From: Nautilus pompilius
Lineage: Eukaryota > Mollusca > Cephalopoda > Nautilida > Nautilidae
Direction: 5' to 3'
DNA: 64,000 bases
Assembly: GCA_018389105.1 (NCBI GenBank)
Contig: JACATO010000055.1
Location: forward strand, 1-64,000
In this document: positions 34,945 through 47,681 of the stretch, one piece after another
Numbering within the stretch: the stretch's first letter is position 1
Layout of the letters: the number at the start of each line of letters is the position of its first letter
Translations under genes and position numbers: made by a program
The notes under the pieces: generated by a model
Database searches by the model: none
What the model was told of the DNA's origin: nothing
What the model saw: the letters and a program-made list of their open reading frames with translations, nothing else

Positions 34945-35570
34945 GCTGGTCTTTGTGCGGGAGAGGGAAGGCCGCTGACCGATCGACGGCGCCATATTGA
35001 ACCGGGGAGAGCGAAGGGATCCGCTCCGTTCAGTTATCGGTTCTCCCCTTAATCAAATTCCCTACAATTTCCTGGCACGGCGTTCGAGTCAGAGGTTATT
35101 AAAATTAAGGTATTTGAACAGGGTCGAGTATGTGTTAAGAACAAACTCCGAGAGCTGGGGAAAACAGGTCGATAAAACCGAGGGGAAATTAAGAAAGCTG
35201 CGAGACGGCCGGGCCGTGTTTCAGCGCGACTCGGCCGGGCCCGCTGTTCAAACAACCGGCCATATTCAGTGCGCACGTGCCGTGCATGTCAGTACCGCGG
35301 CCCGACACCGCCAGCGCTGCTCAGCCAATTTCCGCGAGCCGGCCGGCCGCGAACGATCGAAAACAGAAGCCGTGGCGGTGGGAGGGAGGGGAGAACGGTT
35401 CGAGTTTCGCTGGGACTCGGTTTCTCCTCCTCCTCCCCCCCTCCCTCAGCTACTTCTCGCGCACCGCACGGGCGAACGGCTACCGAAGAGAACAGGATTC
35501 ATTCAAAGTTCTAATAGAATTAATCCGTCGCCATGCGCTGCACCAGACGACAATTTGTTCCCGGCTTAGC
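34945..35570. promoter_or_regulatory. CpG-rich candidate promoter
   Basis: A GC- and CpG-rich block that begins around GGCGCCATATTG (34988-34999), a YY1-like motif. An open plus frame of 190 codons runs to 35569, but its first codon is TTG, it is arginine and proline rich, and overlapping frames on both strands are also open. I therefore call a regulatory island rather than a gene. The 5' part of a host gene could lie here. Confidence 0.4.
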
Positions 35571-38139
35571 AGACGATAGATTAACGTCCACCGCGAACAA
35601 CAACGACTCTTTTCGATCTGTTTACCATCTGACTGAAGAACAATTGGCATCGATCGCCGGAGAAGCTGAGATCCAAATATCATTGTTTTAGAAGCGATGT
35701 CCACTTGTTACGACTTAATTAATGTCTCCTCTAAATTATTGTTTATGCTTTCACGCCGGTATATGACGGAGAACCTCTTTGGTTTCAGTGTAGCAGTTAA
35801 GTAGATGTCTAACGTTTAATGGCTGCCCCACTGTCGTAGTTTCCTTTAAATTTAAACCGTAAGCGGCGAATCACTCGTAATTTGTAGCCCTTTTACGGCG
35901 ATAATAAAATGAGTTGTAGCATCAATCACGTGGGCCACTGGATGCTGTCTGTGGGGGTGTTTTCTCCACGGGAGAGCTATCACTGTGCTGTCCCCACCTG
36001 TTTGAATAGTGTGGAGAATTCTAAGAAATTTTAAATAATCCATTCCCGTAACTAAAAGCACCTGTTATTTTCGCAGCAGCAGCTTAAGCGGGATTATTGA
36101 CAGACCCCCCGCGGTCTTCAGGAACCTGCAGCGGCGCCAGAACGTTTTCGAAACAAACCAGAAGGCTCAACAACAGTTCGTGTAAGGACTTCCACTCAAA
36201 ATAAGGTTCGGTCCCTTTCCTGCAGAGCCGGACCTCCATTTAACCCTTTAACGGTGTTCTCGCACGAGCTTGCTTCCCTCCCCTTTTGTAGCGATCATCG
36301 ATGTTCCTGAACACACTCTAGGCTCGTGGGAGGGAAGTCCACGCGAAGAATTATCCAGCAAGGATGAAGGATACTCGCTCTAATAAATGCATTTTAGGTA
36401 TGGCGATGTTGTTTGTCTTTGCCCTAAAAACGAGGAACGACATCTGCCGTCGCTAAATAAGAGCAGAAGGAAGAACGGCTGGGAATGATGCGGACAAACT
36501 GCGAGGGATAGTGGAAGCTCGAGTTTCGCAAAACTTTTATCGAAGAAATCGGTTCGGACGTTTTCCACAGAATCCTGGTGCCATCGCTCGCACTACATCA
36601 ATGTTATTTTTCTGTGACTACTTCCAATGTTGTTTCGTTTTTGGAATCCAACAACGTGCCCGTATTCTCTCCTTAGTGATTAGAGTTTACAAGGTTCGTC
36701 ATTCCAATAAATAGCTACCATCGCGCTTTCTAATTCGTCTCTCTCCTGTATCGAGCGCTAAGTGCCATACGTCAATCGGTTACTCGTTTACACACAGAAC
36801 CAGACAGTGCAAGTCAGCGTGGCACCTGTGTTTGTTTCTTTGGTATCTCATGGATTGACACCTGACTTTACTGGTCGTGGCGATGCTATAGTTTTTTTGG
36901 GGGACTGGTCAGTAGAATGCCACCACGATTTAGTAAGCTGGTTAACCATGGTGTCTAACCCACTTTTAATGCATATCGACGCAGCTTCCGATTACCGCTA
37001 TGACAACAGAGGAAGAGTCGACAGTACTGATTTTATGGAAAAAGTCTGAAAATTGATTTTCTTTTTTTTTTTAGTTCATCTTTAATCAGTGGAATTTGTC
37101 TTTTATTCCCCTTGAGGATTTTATCAAAATGTTAATATTCAAGTTCTAATTTTTTTTTTTTCGGTTATTGCGTTTTGAAAATTCCGCGATCATTCATTCT
37201 AGTTAATTAAGTATCGCAGTCCCGATGTTAAATCCGGTAGGAACAAAAAGGAACCGTTCTCTGGTTTCTCCATACTACAATTCTAAGGGAGAACACGGTG
37301 TTGGGTGGGGGGGGAGAGAGAGAGAGAGTTTCTTTCCCTCCCTTTTATCGGAACCAACCAAAAATCTTAGCCCCCCTCCCCTTTCTTCAATGCTCATCAT
37401 ATCAGTTAAAAACGATCGAGAACTAGAACTAGAACTCTCCGGCTCCGACAACAAAAAAAAAGGAGTAGAACCGATTAATTGCAAGAATTTGTATGGTTTT
37501 AGAATTCTGCGAGTTTTGAGAATTCGTGCGCATCTATTTAGGTGGATTGCTTCCGCGATTCTGTTTTCTTTTCCGTCTTTTTTCGTGGGTGGGACGGTTT
37601 TCTAATATGTCGCCGGGTCTCGTACGTTGCTTTGACTTCGAGCGGATCTACTCACCGGAAGAAAATTACCTTATCCTTTAAAGATTTCCACAAAGAAAGC
37701 GGAAGACGATCTTCACCTGACGCTAACTACAGGGGCGGCGGTCGGAGGGGGGGGGGGGGGGGGGGAATGGTAAAATCCAACTTTGGCTATTTGTGTCAGT
37801 CATTCGAGACGAAGGAAGGATGGCTGGCTACCCGGCTTGCAGAGGAACTAGCTAGAGCCTCCGTTAGGGAAAGGCAACCGAGAAAGAAACAAAGCGTGGC
37901 AGAGAGGTGGATAGAGAACGGCACCTGCCGCCTGGCCACTCGGCTCTCCCGAATGCGCCACCACGGTGGGCGAGAACGCTTCGCGCCTTTATACTAGAAC
38001 CTGCTTCCCTCGAGTTTAAAAGTACGTAAAATAAATAAAACGGCTGTCATACGTTGAAGTATGAATTTTGCCACCAGCTGCTGTTAAAAGCGATAAATGC
38101 AGACTCTGGCATTAAAGCGAAATTCTTTGTTAATATTTA
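35571..38139. other. Unassigned, mixed composition
   Basis: Scattered CpG-rich patches lie at 36090-36150 and 37710-38000, and there are E-box-like motifs near 35927. A 95-codon frame at 36762-37049 starts with GTG and has no recognised domain. A run of 19 G residues lies at 37747-37765. Confidence 0.4.
37747..37765. repeat. Poly-G homopolymer, 19 G
   Basis: Nineteen uninterrupted G residues in a CpG-rich, purine-rich context. Such runs can form G-quadruplexes and are prone to assembly length errors. Confidence 0.95.
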
Positions 38140-38470
38140 GTCGAGCCGGGTTTTGCATCCGCTACGCGAGTGAAGTCAGCAAAAGAATTTCCAAGTTGAG
38201 CAGAGGCGGTGAGTAATGGCGGCATGTCCCCCTGTGGCGGCGGCCCCGCTGAAGATCTTCTATGCCGCGACTTTCGCCTTCTTCTTTCTTTTACCGGCTA
38301 CAGATCAACCAGAAATGCGGCGCAGTCTTTGGCCATTTCTCCTCGGCCACGGGCTATGGCGCGATATCAGATAAACGGATAAATGTCGAGAGATTTGTCT
38401 CACCCTCTCCCACCGGGGCATATTCGTAGCGCGCACTAGTTGTCCGTTCACCTAGTGTCCAGCACATAAA
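38140..38470 (+). promoter_or_regulatory. CpG-rich block with a splice-donor-like site
   Basis: GAGGCG followed by GTGAGTAA at 38209 is a near-perfect 5' splice donor in a CpG-rich setting, as at the end of a noncoding first exon. An alternative reading is the ATG seven bases later at 38216. It opens 52 codons to 38374 with a signal-peptide-like start, MAACPPVAAAPLKIFYAATF then AFFFLLPA. The two readings exclude each other, and neither has independent support. Confidence 0.25.
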
Positions 38471-38642
38471 CAATCACCCCTGAAATATGTATCTATAGGA
38501 GCTACCAACTTAATTTGGCGGGGCGGTGTAGTAGCATCGATTTGCGAGAAAGAGCATTATGTCTTTGGAATTTTGTTACTTTCTGCATGAGGGAGCAGTT
38601 CTACCACAATACATCTTCCCCGCTCAATTACAGAAAAACAGA

Positions 38643-38658
38643 AATAATAATAATAAGA

Positions 38659-38693
<35 letters not shown>

Positions 38694-38768
38694 TAATAAT
38701 AAATAATAAGAATAATAATAATAATAATAATAATATAATATAATAAAAATAATAATAACAACAACAAC

Positions 38769-38833
<65 letters not shown>

Positions 38834-38866
38834 TATATAATAATAATATAATAATAATTAATAATA

Positions 38867-38912
<46 letters not shown>

Positions 38913-38932
38913 TAATAATATAATAATAATAA
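38643..38932. repeat. (AAT)n array, 290 bp
   Basis: ATA/AAT trinucleotide array with frequent single-base frame slips and one ACA-rich patch near 38757-38770. Confidence 0.97.
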
Positions 38933-39699
38933 GAGATTAAGGTGGTAATCTTCCTGCTCTGATTTCAAACTTTGCCGATGCACGACGAAACAAAGCGTTC
39001 GTCTTCCGGTTTCAGAACTGAATTTACAATCGTTGTTTGTGCTACAATATTCATATTGGATATCAAAGTCAGGATATCGGCTCTCTTCGCTGATGGTATA
39101 ATGAGGCTGAAGATCTATTCTCCCCCCCCACCACCATCACCAATTTCTTGTCCCAAAGCTAACGAGTAACAGCGACAGAAGAACCACATTATCATCTGAA
39201 CTCTCCTCTCTGAAGAGTATTAAAGTTGTAAGCAGCTTCTAATCGCTGCAGCTCTCCATTTTAAGAAGTATTAAAAGCATCCACGTTCTTTTGATTATTC
39301 CTGTCATTATAGCCGGTGTCGTCTGCTCTTCCAGTTTTGTTTGCCTCAACGGGATTAAGAGATAAAACTGTTTAATTCGCCGAGCAAATGTACAAAACAA
39401 GAAAATCAGCTTTCAGACGATTCGCCAGGCTTGGATTGCTTGCTGAGCAGGCAAACTAGAAACAATCATTGTCGAAGTTTCCGGACTCTTATTCTTTAAT
39501 TAAAGTAATCTCAGCGCAATGAGAAAGAAGTCCATTCCTTCATTTTCAGAATTTTTATTTTGTTTTATTTTCTGAGAATTTTAATTTGCGCGATGTCACA
39601 AACGAAGACATTACTGAGACAACAAGGACGCCCTCTTCCTTCATGAAGGCTGGAGTCTGAAATAGCGCAAGTGACGATACTCTCTTTAATTAAAGGAAG
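38933..39699. other. Unassigned sequence
   Basis: No coding or repeat signal. GGGATTAAG and TTGGATTG motifs near 39350 and 39432 resemble OTX/bicoid-type sites. Confidence 0.4.
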
Positions 39700-39700
39700 C

Positions 39701-39774
<74 letters not shown>

Positions 39775-39862
39775 AGATGGAGAGAGAGAGAGAGAGGAGA
39801 GATGGAGAGAGATGGAGAGAGAGAGACAACACACCACACATACATTATATATATATATAAAC
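39700..39862. repeat. Compound (CA)n-(GA)n-(AT)n microsatellite
   Basis: A short CA run passes directly into about 110 bases of GA with GATGGAGA interruptions, then an ACAC-rich and an AT run ending near 39862. Confidence 0.95.
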
Positions 39863-40654
39863 TCTTTCAAAAAAATTATCATTCGTTTCTCGGCTCAGGT
39901 TTTCTTTAGTTAAACTTTGATGTCTTATAGTAATATATTATGTATGTTTGAAACCCCCTTTTTGGATTTTGTCCTGAAGTCTAGGAAAAAATACAACCTC
40001 TAACATAACTACTATGCTACTACTAATATTTTAATAAAACATTAAACTGCAACAATGATTCCCATCCGTGGAAGAAAAAAACCACAACACACAAACCCTG
40101 AATGCAAAGGGAATCAAGCCGAGAAACTACAGGTTCGGACATGATCGGCAATAACCGAGATGCGATTAGCGATACAGAAGTAAACGTTCAAGCCGATGAG
40201 AGCCCGCCGGCATATTTTAAGATAATAGTCTTGCATGCTTCAAATGTTATTACTCTTGCACGGCGATTTTAAACCATTTTTTAAGTTTCTGCCTCGCGTC
40301 TAGGAAACACATACGGGTTTTCTCGACATATAAAGCATTAGGGAAAATGGGTCTGTTCATCAATTGTCTGTATCTGCAGCGAATGGGTTTATTTATTTAG
40401 AGGATACAAACTAAAGAGATTTCTTTACGAGCGCCAAATTTCCGTAAGTTCCGCTATTTTATTTCCCTTCTCTAGGATTACCAAAACGAGGCCGAATGAG
40501 TGGAAATACCTTCAAAGAGGGGACTTATTGCTATAAAAATTTAAAATAAAAGATGGATTCCAGATTCTATTAGTGAAGCTGTATCAGTCTTGGAAAACTT
40601 TCGTAGAATTCCGTGGATGAAGCAATCTTTTAAGGATTTTTCCTGGATAAAAGT
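39863..40654. other. Unassigned AT-rich sequence
   Basis: Nothing recognised. Confidence 0.45.
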
Positions 40655-40990
40655 ATCATCATATTAATTTAGTTTAGTTCAGCAGCTGTAGGGAGGCTGG
40701 AAGCCATTTTGACTTTTGCAAGAGCCAAAAGAGAAAAGAAATGATCATCAATACGTTTTTTTTAAAATTAATCGACCCTGTCACTACGACTGCTGGTAAT
40801 TTATTCCACTCATTAGCATCCCTTTTACCGAGAAGAATATTTTGCGATATCTAACTACACTGGAATTTTAGCCACTTTATAATTATGGCCTTTAGTATTA
40901 GTAAGTAACAGCATATAAAGAGGAAAAAAACCGAACAAAATCTCAGTGCTCCTTCCTTAGTTTTCTTGATAATTTTACAAAAGATATATT
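40655..40990 (-). pseudogene. LINE (CR1/L2-like) ORF2 C-terminal remnant
   Basis: The minus strand gives KTKEGALRFCSVFFLYML, then NTKGHNYKVAKIPV, a stop, LDIAKY, and in the next frame GKRDANEWNKLPAVVVTGSI with INFKK and RIDDHF. This order (TRGH..KL, then RLDIRK.FF, RV...WN.LP..VV, N.FK.RLD.H) is the C-terminal signature of CR1/L2-type and related LINE ORF2 proteins. The copy has at least two frameshifts and one stop. It probably represents only the 3' end of an element, as is usual for 5'-truncated LINEs. It is distinct from the I-type element at 3.5-6 kb. Confidence 0.65.
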
Positions 40991-41011
40991 GTTCTTAAAC
41001 CACTGTTAATC

Positions 41012-41093
41012 TATTATTATTATTATTATTATTATATTATTATTATTATTATTATTATATTATTATTATTATTATTATTTTATTATTATTATC
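41012..41093. repeat. (ATT)n array
   Basis: ATT trinucleotide run with a few dropped bases, just upstream (in minus-strand terms) of the LINE remnant. Confidence 0.96.
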
Positions 41094-42159
41094 ATTAATG
41101 TGCTGATTTTATGTGGAAATTAAGATAATTAGGTGCCAAATGTGGATAGATAACCACCGATCAGACAAACAAACGGAGGCTGTCGTAAAAAAGATAACAA
41201 AAGGACAAGGAAAGGGGCGAGAACAAAATAATAAAAATTATTTCCCTTATTTTAATTTGGTTTTCACATTTTACCACCACTCGATTTAATGATGACTGAG
41301 CGCTGTCAAGACGACAGGATATAAACGTTAACATCACGAGAATAAAACAGCGATGAGGATGGGGAGAAGATACCTATCTCGATTAAATTGTTCCCTTGTT
41401 TGTTTTATTAAAAAAAAACAACAACAAAAACCAACCAGAGCCTCGGTCTATTCACCGGCTCGAGTCCCGGCTGAGTTATGCCACCCAAGCGATGATAAAT
41501 AAGAGAATTTTAATCTGCAGCAGCAACATAAAGTGATGTGACGGAAGCAAGATGGCCGTAAATTACCATAAAAACCAAGCAGATGACGGTCGACTGATAT
41601 CGCAGCGCGAACGGAGGAGAGCGGGCGTGGGACGATCGCTGGTTTGCTAAAGTGTATCGTTTACGTTTCTATCGTTTCCCCGGTTACCAAAAAAAAAAAA
41701 AAAAAAAAGAACCGTTTGGCGGCCATTTTGGACCGATCCGTTTCTTCGCGTGCTCATATCTCCAAATGGCTCCGACTAATACCGGAGCCGCGGAAAGCCA
41801 TAAAAGGGACTGTTTTATTGTCTCTTCTGCTTTGCTACAGTATTTGCAGAGAGGGAGAGAGAAAAACGGATTTCTTTCCGTTTGTTTCAGCTAATAATGC
41901 AACAAATCCTACAGACGTAAGGCCTTTAGCTTTATCATTTGGGGGGGTTGTTGTTCTTGTTTTCTATAATAAAAAAACAAAAACAACAACTTTTTGAATC
42001 ATGTGACTAAAGATGGCTGGATCGTGCGGCCTGCCATTTAGAAGATCATGGCGACGCGATGTCAGCATTATGATAACGATCAGCGGAAGTCGCCAAACGA
42101 CGACTAAACAAAATCGGCTTATCCGAGTCACCCGTTTATTTATTTATTTATTTTCAGAT
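41094..42159. other. Unassigned, several YY1-like motifs
   Basis: AAGATGGCCG (41549), GGCGGCCATTTTG (41718-41730), AAAGATGGCTGG (42009) and ATCATGGCGAC (42045) resemble the YY1 consensus AANATGGCGGC on either strand. A weak tRNA T-arm-like CCGGCTCGAGTCCCGG lies near 41455. Frames at 41644 and 41652 cross a poly-A run and have no domain. Confidence 0.35.
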
Positions 42160-42480
42160 CGATTATCCGCGGCGGAAAAATGAAACGGTGGAACTGATGG
42201 GCGATCCGGGTCCAATGAGGGAACATTAGGGTCCGGAGAGTCGTCGCGGTTGGAACGACAGGTCGTAGTATCAGTGCCCCCTGGGTGCCAGGGTGGCCTG
42301 GGTGCCTCTACCGCCTCGATCTTCACGGCCGCTGAACCAGATCCTCACCCTCGCTTTCACAAAACGGGCTTCGAATCGCCATTCTAAAAGGCCACCACCG
42401 TCCGCGTCGGGACAACGTAAGAGCTGGATACCCTAACACCTTCCCCGCTTCGAGGTGAAATTAAACTCCGTCACCGACCC
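42160..42480. promoter_or_regulatory. CpG-rich patch with CTCF-like motif
   Basis: GC- and CpG-rich compared with its flanks. GTGCCCCCTGGGTG at 42274-42287 is a 12-of-14 match to the CTCF core on the minus strand. No coding domain was seen. Confidence 0.3.
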
Positions 42481-45400
42481 TAGTTTGTCTACTTAAATGC
42501 GGTACAGCATCAGGTCGTGCACATGGTACCGGCGTCTTAGTAGAGTGGTTCTCCACTGGACCTTTTTACCTCCCCGTTAAAAATCATCTACGAACCGCCT
42601 TTCGATTTGGTCCAGCAATGAATCCACACCCTTAAGTCGCATTATTCGTCAACTCGCTGCTGACAGTAACATGTGGCCAACAAAATGTGCATCTGCAACT
42701 TTAAAAAGAAAAATCTTATAAATTTCGGTCTCCATCTGACTCGCGCGCTGCTGAGACCGTTGAATTTATTACTTCTATTATTGTCAACGTTGGTTGATTT
42801 AAATAAATAAATTATAAATATTTCTCTCCTTTTTTGGAGCCACAGTGATAATTCTAGGTTTTTTTAAAGGGAACTTTTACCATGGTTATTTCAGCGCTTT
42901 GTCTGTGATTTATGAATCGTTTGGGTATTTCTTTGGTCGGAACGATATCCCTGACTGCACATTCATTGACGTTTCTTTCTCATTTCTCTACAGTTGCATC
43001 TATGCAACAGATTGCATATTAAGGAAATTACGACATCAAAAGACCACGAATATACTTAGACCGGGCGGGCTACAGGTGCTTTTGCTTTTCTTGGAAATGA
43101 TTCTAATCTTTACCAACTGTGCGCTTTATGGTATATGCACTGATAACATTGGTTGGGGGGGGGAGAGAGAAATTGGTTGAGAGCGATTCAAAATACAATT
43201 TAAAATATACTCTTGTTGCGAAAAAGTTGGCTGGCCCCGTCGTCGTCGTCCCAACAGCAGACCCGCTGCCAACCCGTCAGTGCTGTGGTTGTCGGGCGGC
43301 TAGCGATCGAGAGCCAGAGACTCGATGACGCAAACAACGGAGAATCCGATTCACCACTAACCGAACTGCTTATCTGGTTGTAGAGCGTCGAAATAAACTA
43401 AATTGCAATAACACTCGGTTGCCAAGTGCTTAGATGCAAATCTTTAAGTGCCAATGCGGTTTCATTTTGGTCTATTAATTTTCGAAGCATTCTTGTTGAG
43501 AGTGGACGATATCGATTCAGATGGAAACAAAAGGTCGAAGGAAAACGCGGAGCTAAGTTACCTCGGGCCTGAGCGGAGCAGCTCTCTCTCTCTCTCTCTT
43601 TGTTTTATGTCCTTTATTACAGTAGCAAAATAAGTAATGTAACTGTTAAAATTTATCAATACATTTTTAGCGCGTGATATATTTAATTGCATGTTTTCTC
43701 CCCCCCCGTCTCTCTCTCTCTCTCTCTCTTCTCTCTCTGTCTGATCCTCCTCCTCAGCCAGCTTGCTTGCATGCTGCACATTCATATGTCAGCGCACGTG
43801 AGCAGCCATCATAAAACCGAGCTGTCCTGCCCAATCACCCGCCCGAAACAGAACGATGAGCAAATTATAAAATCACAGAAGCTTCTTATATGCGTGGGGC
43901 ATAATTTATAGTATCTTCCCTAACCTTCAGAGCATTGTAATTAAACTGGTTCATGTCTCATACATCACTGATTATACAGCACTGTCTTGTGTGGGTCTTA
44001 TCGGGTTTCCCTATCTGGCGTGCCCTTTGTGGGCGCTCTCCGTACGAGGAGATCAATTATCGCTACATGATTAGCAAAGAGACATAAGGTGGACATTGTG
44101 AATCTAAAGTTACGCCATCTTGATGAGGTTGAAATTCGTTCACGTTGGAAGCAGGGAATTTTAATAGACCGCTACCTCGACAAAAGATATCTGCAAATGG
44201 AGAAATTTCTAGTAAAATAATTGTCGCCAAAGCTATATTTCTTTCGATCCTGGCAGCTCCAATAGATTTCTCTTCTTTTTGTTTTTTGTTTTATTTCTAC
44301 CAAAAAAAAAAAGGGGGGGGAGAAAAACGCTGAGGGAGACGTTAGTGTAGCATTTATTGTTGAAAAAATATTCAATTGAAGAAATTACACGTTCTTTTTT
44401 TTTGAAAACGAAACTATTTTTTCCTTATTCGGATAATCGACATTTCCAACAACAGAATGAAGAGAAACAGCAAAAAATAGTCCTACTTATCGTGCACAAA
44501 CTCGATCGCTTTTTCGTTTTCTGCTTTCACTTTTGGTATTTTTTAAAAATATAAAATACAGCGCCACCACAAAAACAGTAACGGCGTTGATAGGTGTGGC
44601 CTTGCCAACAGAATATCTTATATTTCAGACATCCGTTGATTTATTACAGAGAGAGAGAGAGCGTGTGGAACAGCTGACTGATGGCTGTTAGGAAAGTTGT
44701 GGAAAATGTACTTCCTCACAAGAAGACAATGGCTCTGGGTGCCGTCAGTTTTTTCCTCTTCTTCTTTTGCTGTGGTGAGAGTCTGTACATCAGTTGATTT
44801 TGCTTCCTCGACACTTGTTATTCATCGTAAACAGGGAGCTTCTGTTAAAAGGCGGAGGGAACGGAGTGTTTTAAGGAATAAATAGAGGAAATGTTCTGTA
44901 AATATCTAATTGTAAGTTCGGCCTCCTCGGAACCACGAAACTAGGGTTCGTGCTTATCAACAGGTATCGAGATATCTCGTCGCTTTCGGAAAGAAAGAGA
45001 AAAGTAAAAGCAAACCAGACCACTCGGAAAACCCATAGAAGAGGAGACCGGCACAACGATAAATGCCGGCGCAGTTATTAAGTATCTGTGATGTACACTG
45101 TCTAGGGACTTTCCTCGTGGGTTCGTAAAAGCACCAGCGGACGGAAAATTCGCCGAGTCACGGAGGGGGGGGGATAAAAAGGGCCTAATTTCCAGGAGCG
45201 GAGGAAGTCGGTCTGAAGCACTCTGTCCGGCCTTCGACAGCGGCGGAAGAATATCACAGCGCGTCGTCGTCATCGCCTCAGTTTTTCCAACGCCTGGCTG
45301 CCCTTTAATTAAACGGAAGCTTTGGATATTTAAGTCTTGTTGATAACAATCTCCGCCGTTCTCTCCCCCCCCCACCTCTGCCGGATTATCTTTTCTGGAT

Positions 45401-47022
45401 GATGGCGGTATCTGCTGCCAGGCCGAACGTCACGTCGCACCCTTTGTTGCGTTCTGATGACGGGTAATTTTCGAGAAAGCGCTGTGCCGATTCCGGTCGA
45501 CGAGAGTCGATCCGAGCGCCACACGGGACTGCGCCAGCTACCCGCGTGGCTGCGGGAAGGTCCGCGCCGCCACGTGTTTGTCGGCCACGAACGATTCTAA
45601 ACGAGGGTCGTGGTGAGGGAGAGGGGAGAGAGAGAGAGAGAAAGAGATAAAAACAAGATCGCGAAACGCGCCTAACCCTTCCTCGAAAAGGAAACAGGAC
45701 AAACAAGAAACATCAATTGGCGCTGCATCTTCGCCACTTCTTTGTTATTAATTTCCATCATTTTAACAGCCCGACGACGATTGCTTTTTAGTGCTCAGAT
45801 TTTGATTGGTTTTTATCGAAAAACAATTAGATGCTCCAAAACGTCCTGTACTTTCCCAACTGAACAAATCGATTTATTTCCAACAAACGCCGGTGTTGGA
45901 TGCATTTATTCGGAGTTAGAAGCACTTTTTTAATTTAAAGACGATCCGTCCATAAGAAAGCTAATATTATTAGAAATTTTCCATAGGTAAAATGTATGAA
46001 AGCTTTCTGAATCATCACGTTTCTGCGTAATTGACAGCTGACAGATCTCTTGAAAGGAAATCGTTGCCTTTAATTTAATGTTTCCTATATATTAACATCA
46101 TCGGATACAAGCGAAATGATAAAGATTTCCGTGATTAAACTGTCAGGTGTGGTAAGGTGATATACCGTGGCCAGGTAATCGGTTCTCTAAACCCTGGCAA
46201 GTTTTTTTTTTTTTTTTTTTAGTATCTGCGCTGGTCTTACATCTTTGCCTCTCTAATGTTTACAATTGAACGGCACATTGTCCTGCTGCCGCTGATTCCA
46301 CAAGAGTCCAATCATTGTTTCTTCTCGCTCTTCTTCTCCAACCGTCCACTTGGGCTTCTTTTGGACTCTCCGTTTTCCTTCCGCATCTGCATAATAAAGA
46401 AGGGTTTTAAAAGCCCGTTTGTTTGTTTGTTTGTTTTTCTGCTCGCTTTAGAAGGGGTTTTCCTGCTCCCTCTGTTGGATGGACGCCTATTTGCCGGAAT
46501 CGGCACATGACTTCGAAAAGAAGAACGATAACTCTTGGACTTCGTTTTCGTTTACCATCTTTGTTTACGCGCGCGCGTGGACTAAGTAAACAAAATTGTG
46601 GCTTGAAAACCGGTGATGTCACAAAAAAATGTTTGTTTTTTTCTTCTGTTGTTTGATAAATAATCTGGGAAATATAGTTCTTACTTAGGAAGACAACAGG
46701 AAAATATAAATTGGATATAATGGTTTTCTCTCTCTCCCTGACGGCATCATCTTGAACGTCATGGCCAAGCTGATGTCCTGCATCACCCCCTCCTCAGGCT
46801 TGTCATCAACAGGTCTCTCTTATCTAATGTCCGTGTTCTTTTAACGCTAAACCACATTTTTGGCTGATTAATAAACGCAAGGACCTCGAAGTCAGTCAAC
46901 AGTATATTTCGTACCTAGAATCACCAAAGTTGAAATCAAATAAATGCACTCAGTGATGCATGTTAAAGCTCTGTGGGTCTACAGCTATCTTAAGTTTAAT
47001 CATAATACATTGTGAAACAGTA
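42481..47022. other. Unassigned region with short CT/GA runs
   Basis: About 4.5 kb without recognised genes. It holds CT runs at 43582-43599 and 43709-43738, GA runs near 44648 and 45626, and a T run near 46204-46222. A GC-rich block lies at about 45180-45600 and begins with GGGATAAAAAGGGCC, a weak TATA-like sequence. An unrecognised 111-codon frame lies at 42845-43180 and a 144-codon minus frame at 44941-45375. Neither shows a domain. Confidence 0.4.
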
Positions 47023-47597
47023 AGTCGACCCCGCGTAATCGCGGCCCCGGTTATTCGCGGAATTTTCCTTAGAACCTAACTAATTTGTTCGTGGAAACCC
47101 TGCATATTCGCGGAATCGTAAATATCTTCCGCGATTTTTTAACGGCTTTTTTCGTTGAAATATATTTTTTTTCACGCTTTTTAACGCTAAATTATTAATA
47201 ACAATATAATTTACTAATTTTGTAATATATATATACTAACGTAAATTCAGCAAAATATCAATAAAAAATAAATGGTATTGGCTGGAGGTTTGAAAGTAGC
47301 CAATCCGAGAGCGTTATTCATTTCTCCTTACTGCTGATTGGCTGCTTCCCACGAGGCACTGCACAGCTTATCATCATCATCATCTTCAATCAATATCATT
47401 CATTATTGGTGAGTACTCGTACATTTTACTGTATTTTTATTAAATTATTATTATATATTTACTTATATTTTTTATTATATTTTACGTTATATTTTGACGT
47501 TTATAGGCATTTTTATGGACCACGTCCAATATTCGCGGTTTTTCACTCTTCGCAGGTGCTCAAGGGACGTAACTCCGCGAACACCGGGGGACAACTG
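47023..47597. mobile_element. pogo/Tigger-like MITE, copy 1
   Basis: About 575 bases, nearly identical to 50786-51367. The left end reads AGTCGACCCCGCGTAATCGC (first C lost) and the right end, reverse-complemented, CAGTTGTCCCCCGG. These CCCCCG-rich ends, with ATTCGCGG just inside both termini, resemble pogo/Tigger terminal inverted repeats. TA lies on both sides (47021-47022, 47598-47599), the expected target site. There is no transposase. The interior keeps inverted and direct CCAAT motifs near 47277, 47300 and 47337, and a donor-like GGTGAGTA at 47408. Confidence 0.85.
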
Positions 47598-47681
47598 TAT
47601 ATAGATATGTTTCCGCTTTAAATGTTCAGGTTTTAAATCTTATTTTTAAAATGGATCAGCAACCATGTTAAGCATCATGAA

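Noticed and set aside
34997..35569. 190-codon open frame
   Set aside because: It begins with TTG, not a usual eukaryotic start, and is arginine/proline rich because of GC-rich DNA.
36762..37049. 95-codon frame with protein-like composition
   Set aside because: It starts with GTG, has no ATG near the start, no splice acceptor I could defend, and no recognised domain.
41440..41480. tRNA-like T-arm CCGGCTCGAGTCCCGG
   Set aside because: Stem pairing is incomplete, and no A box or SINE body follows.
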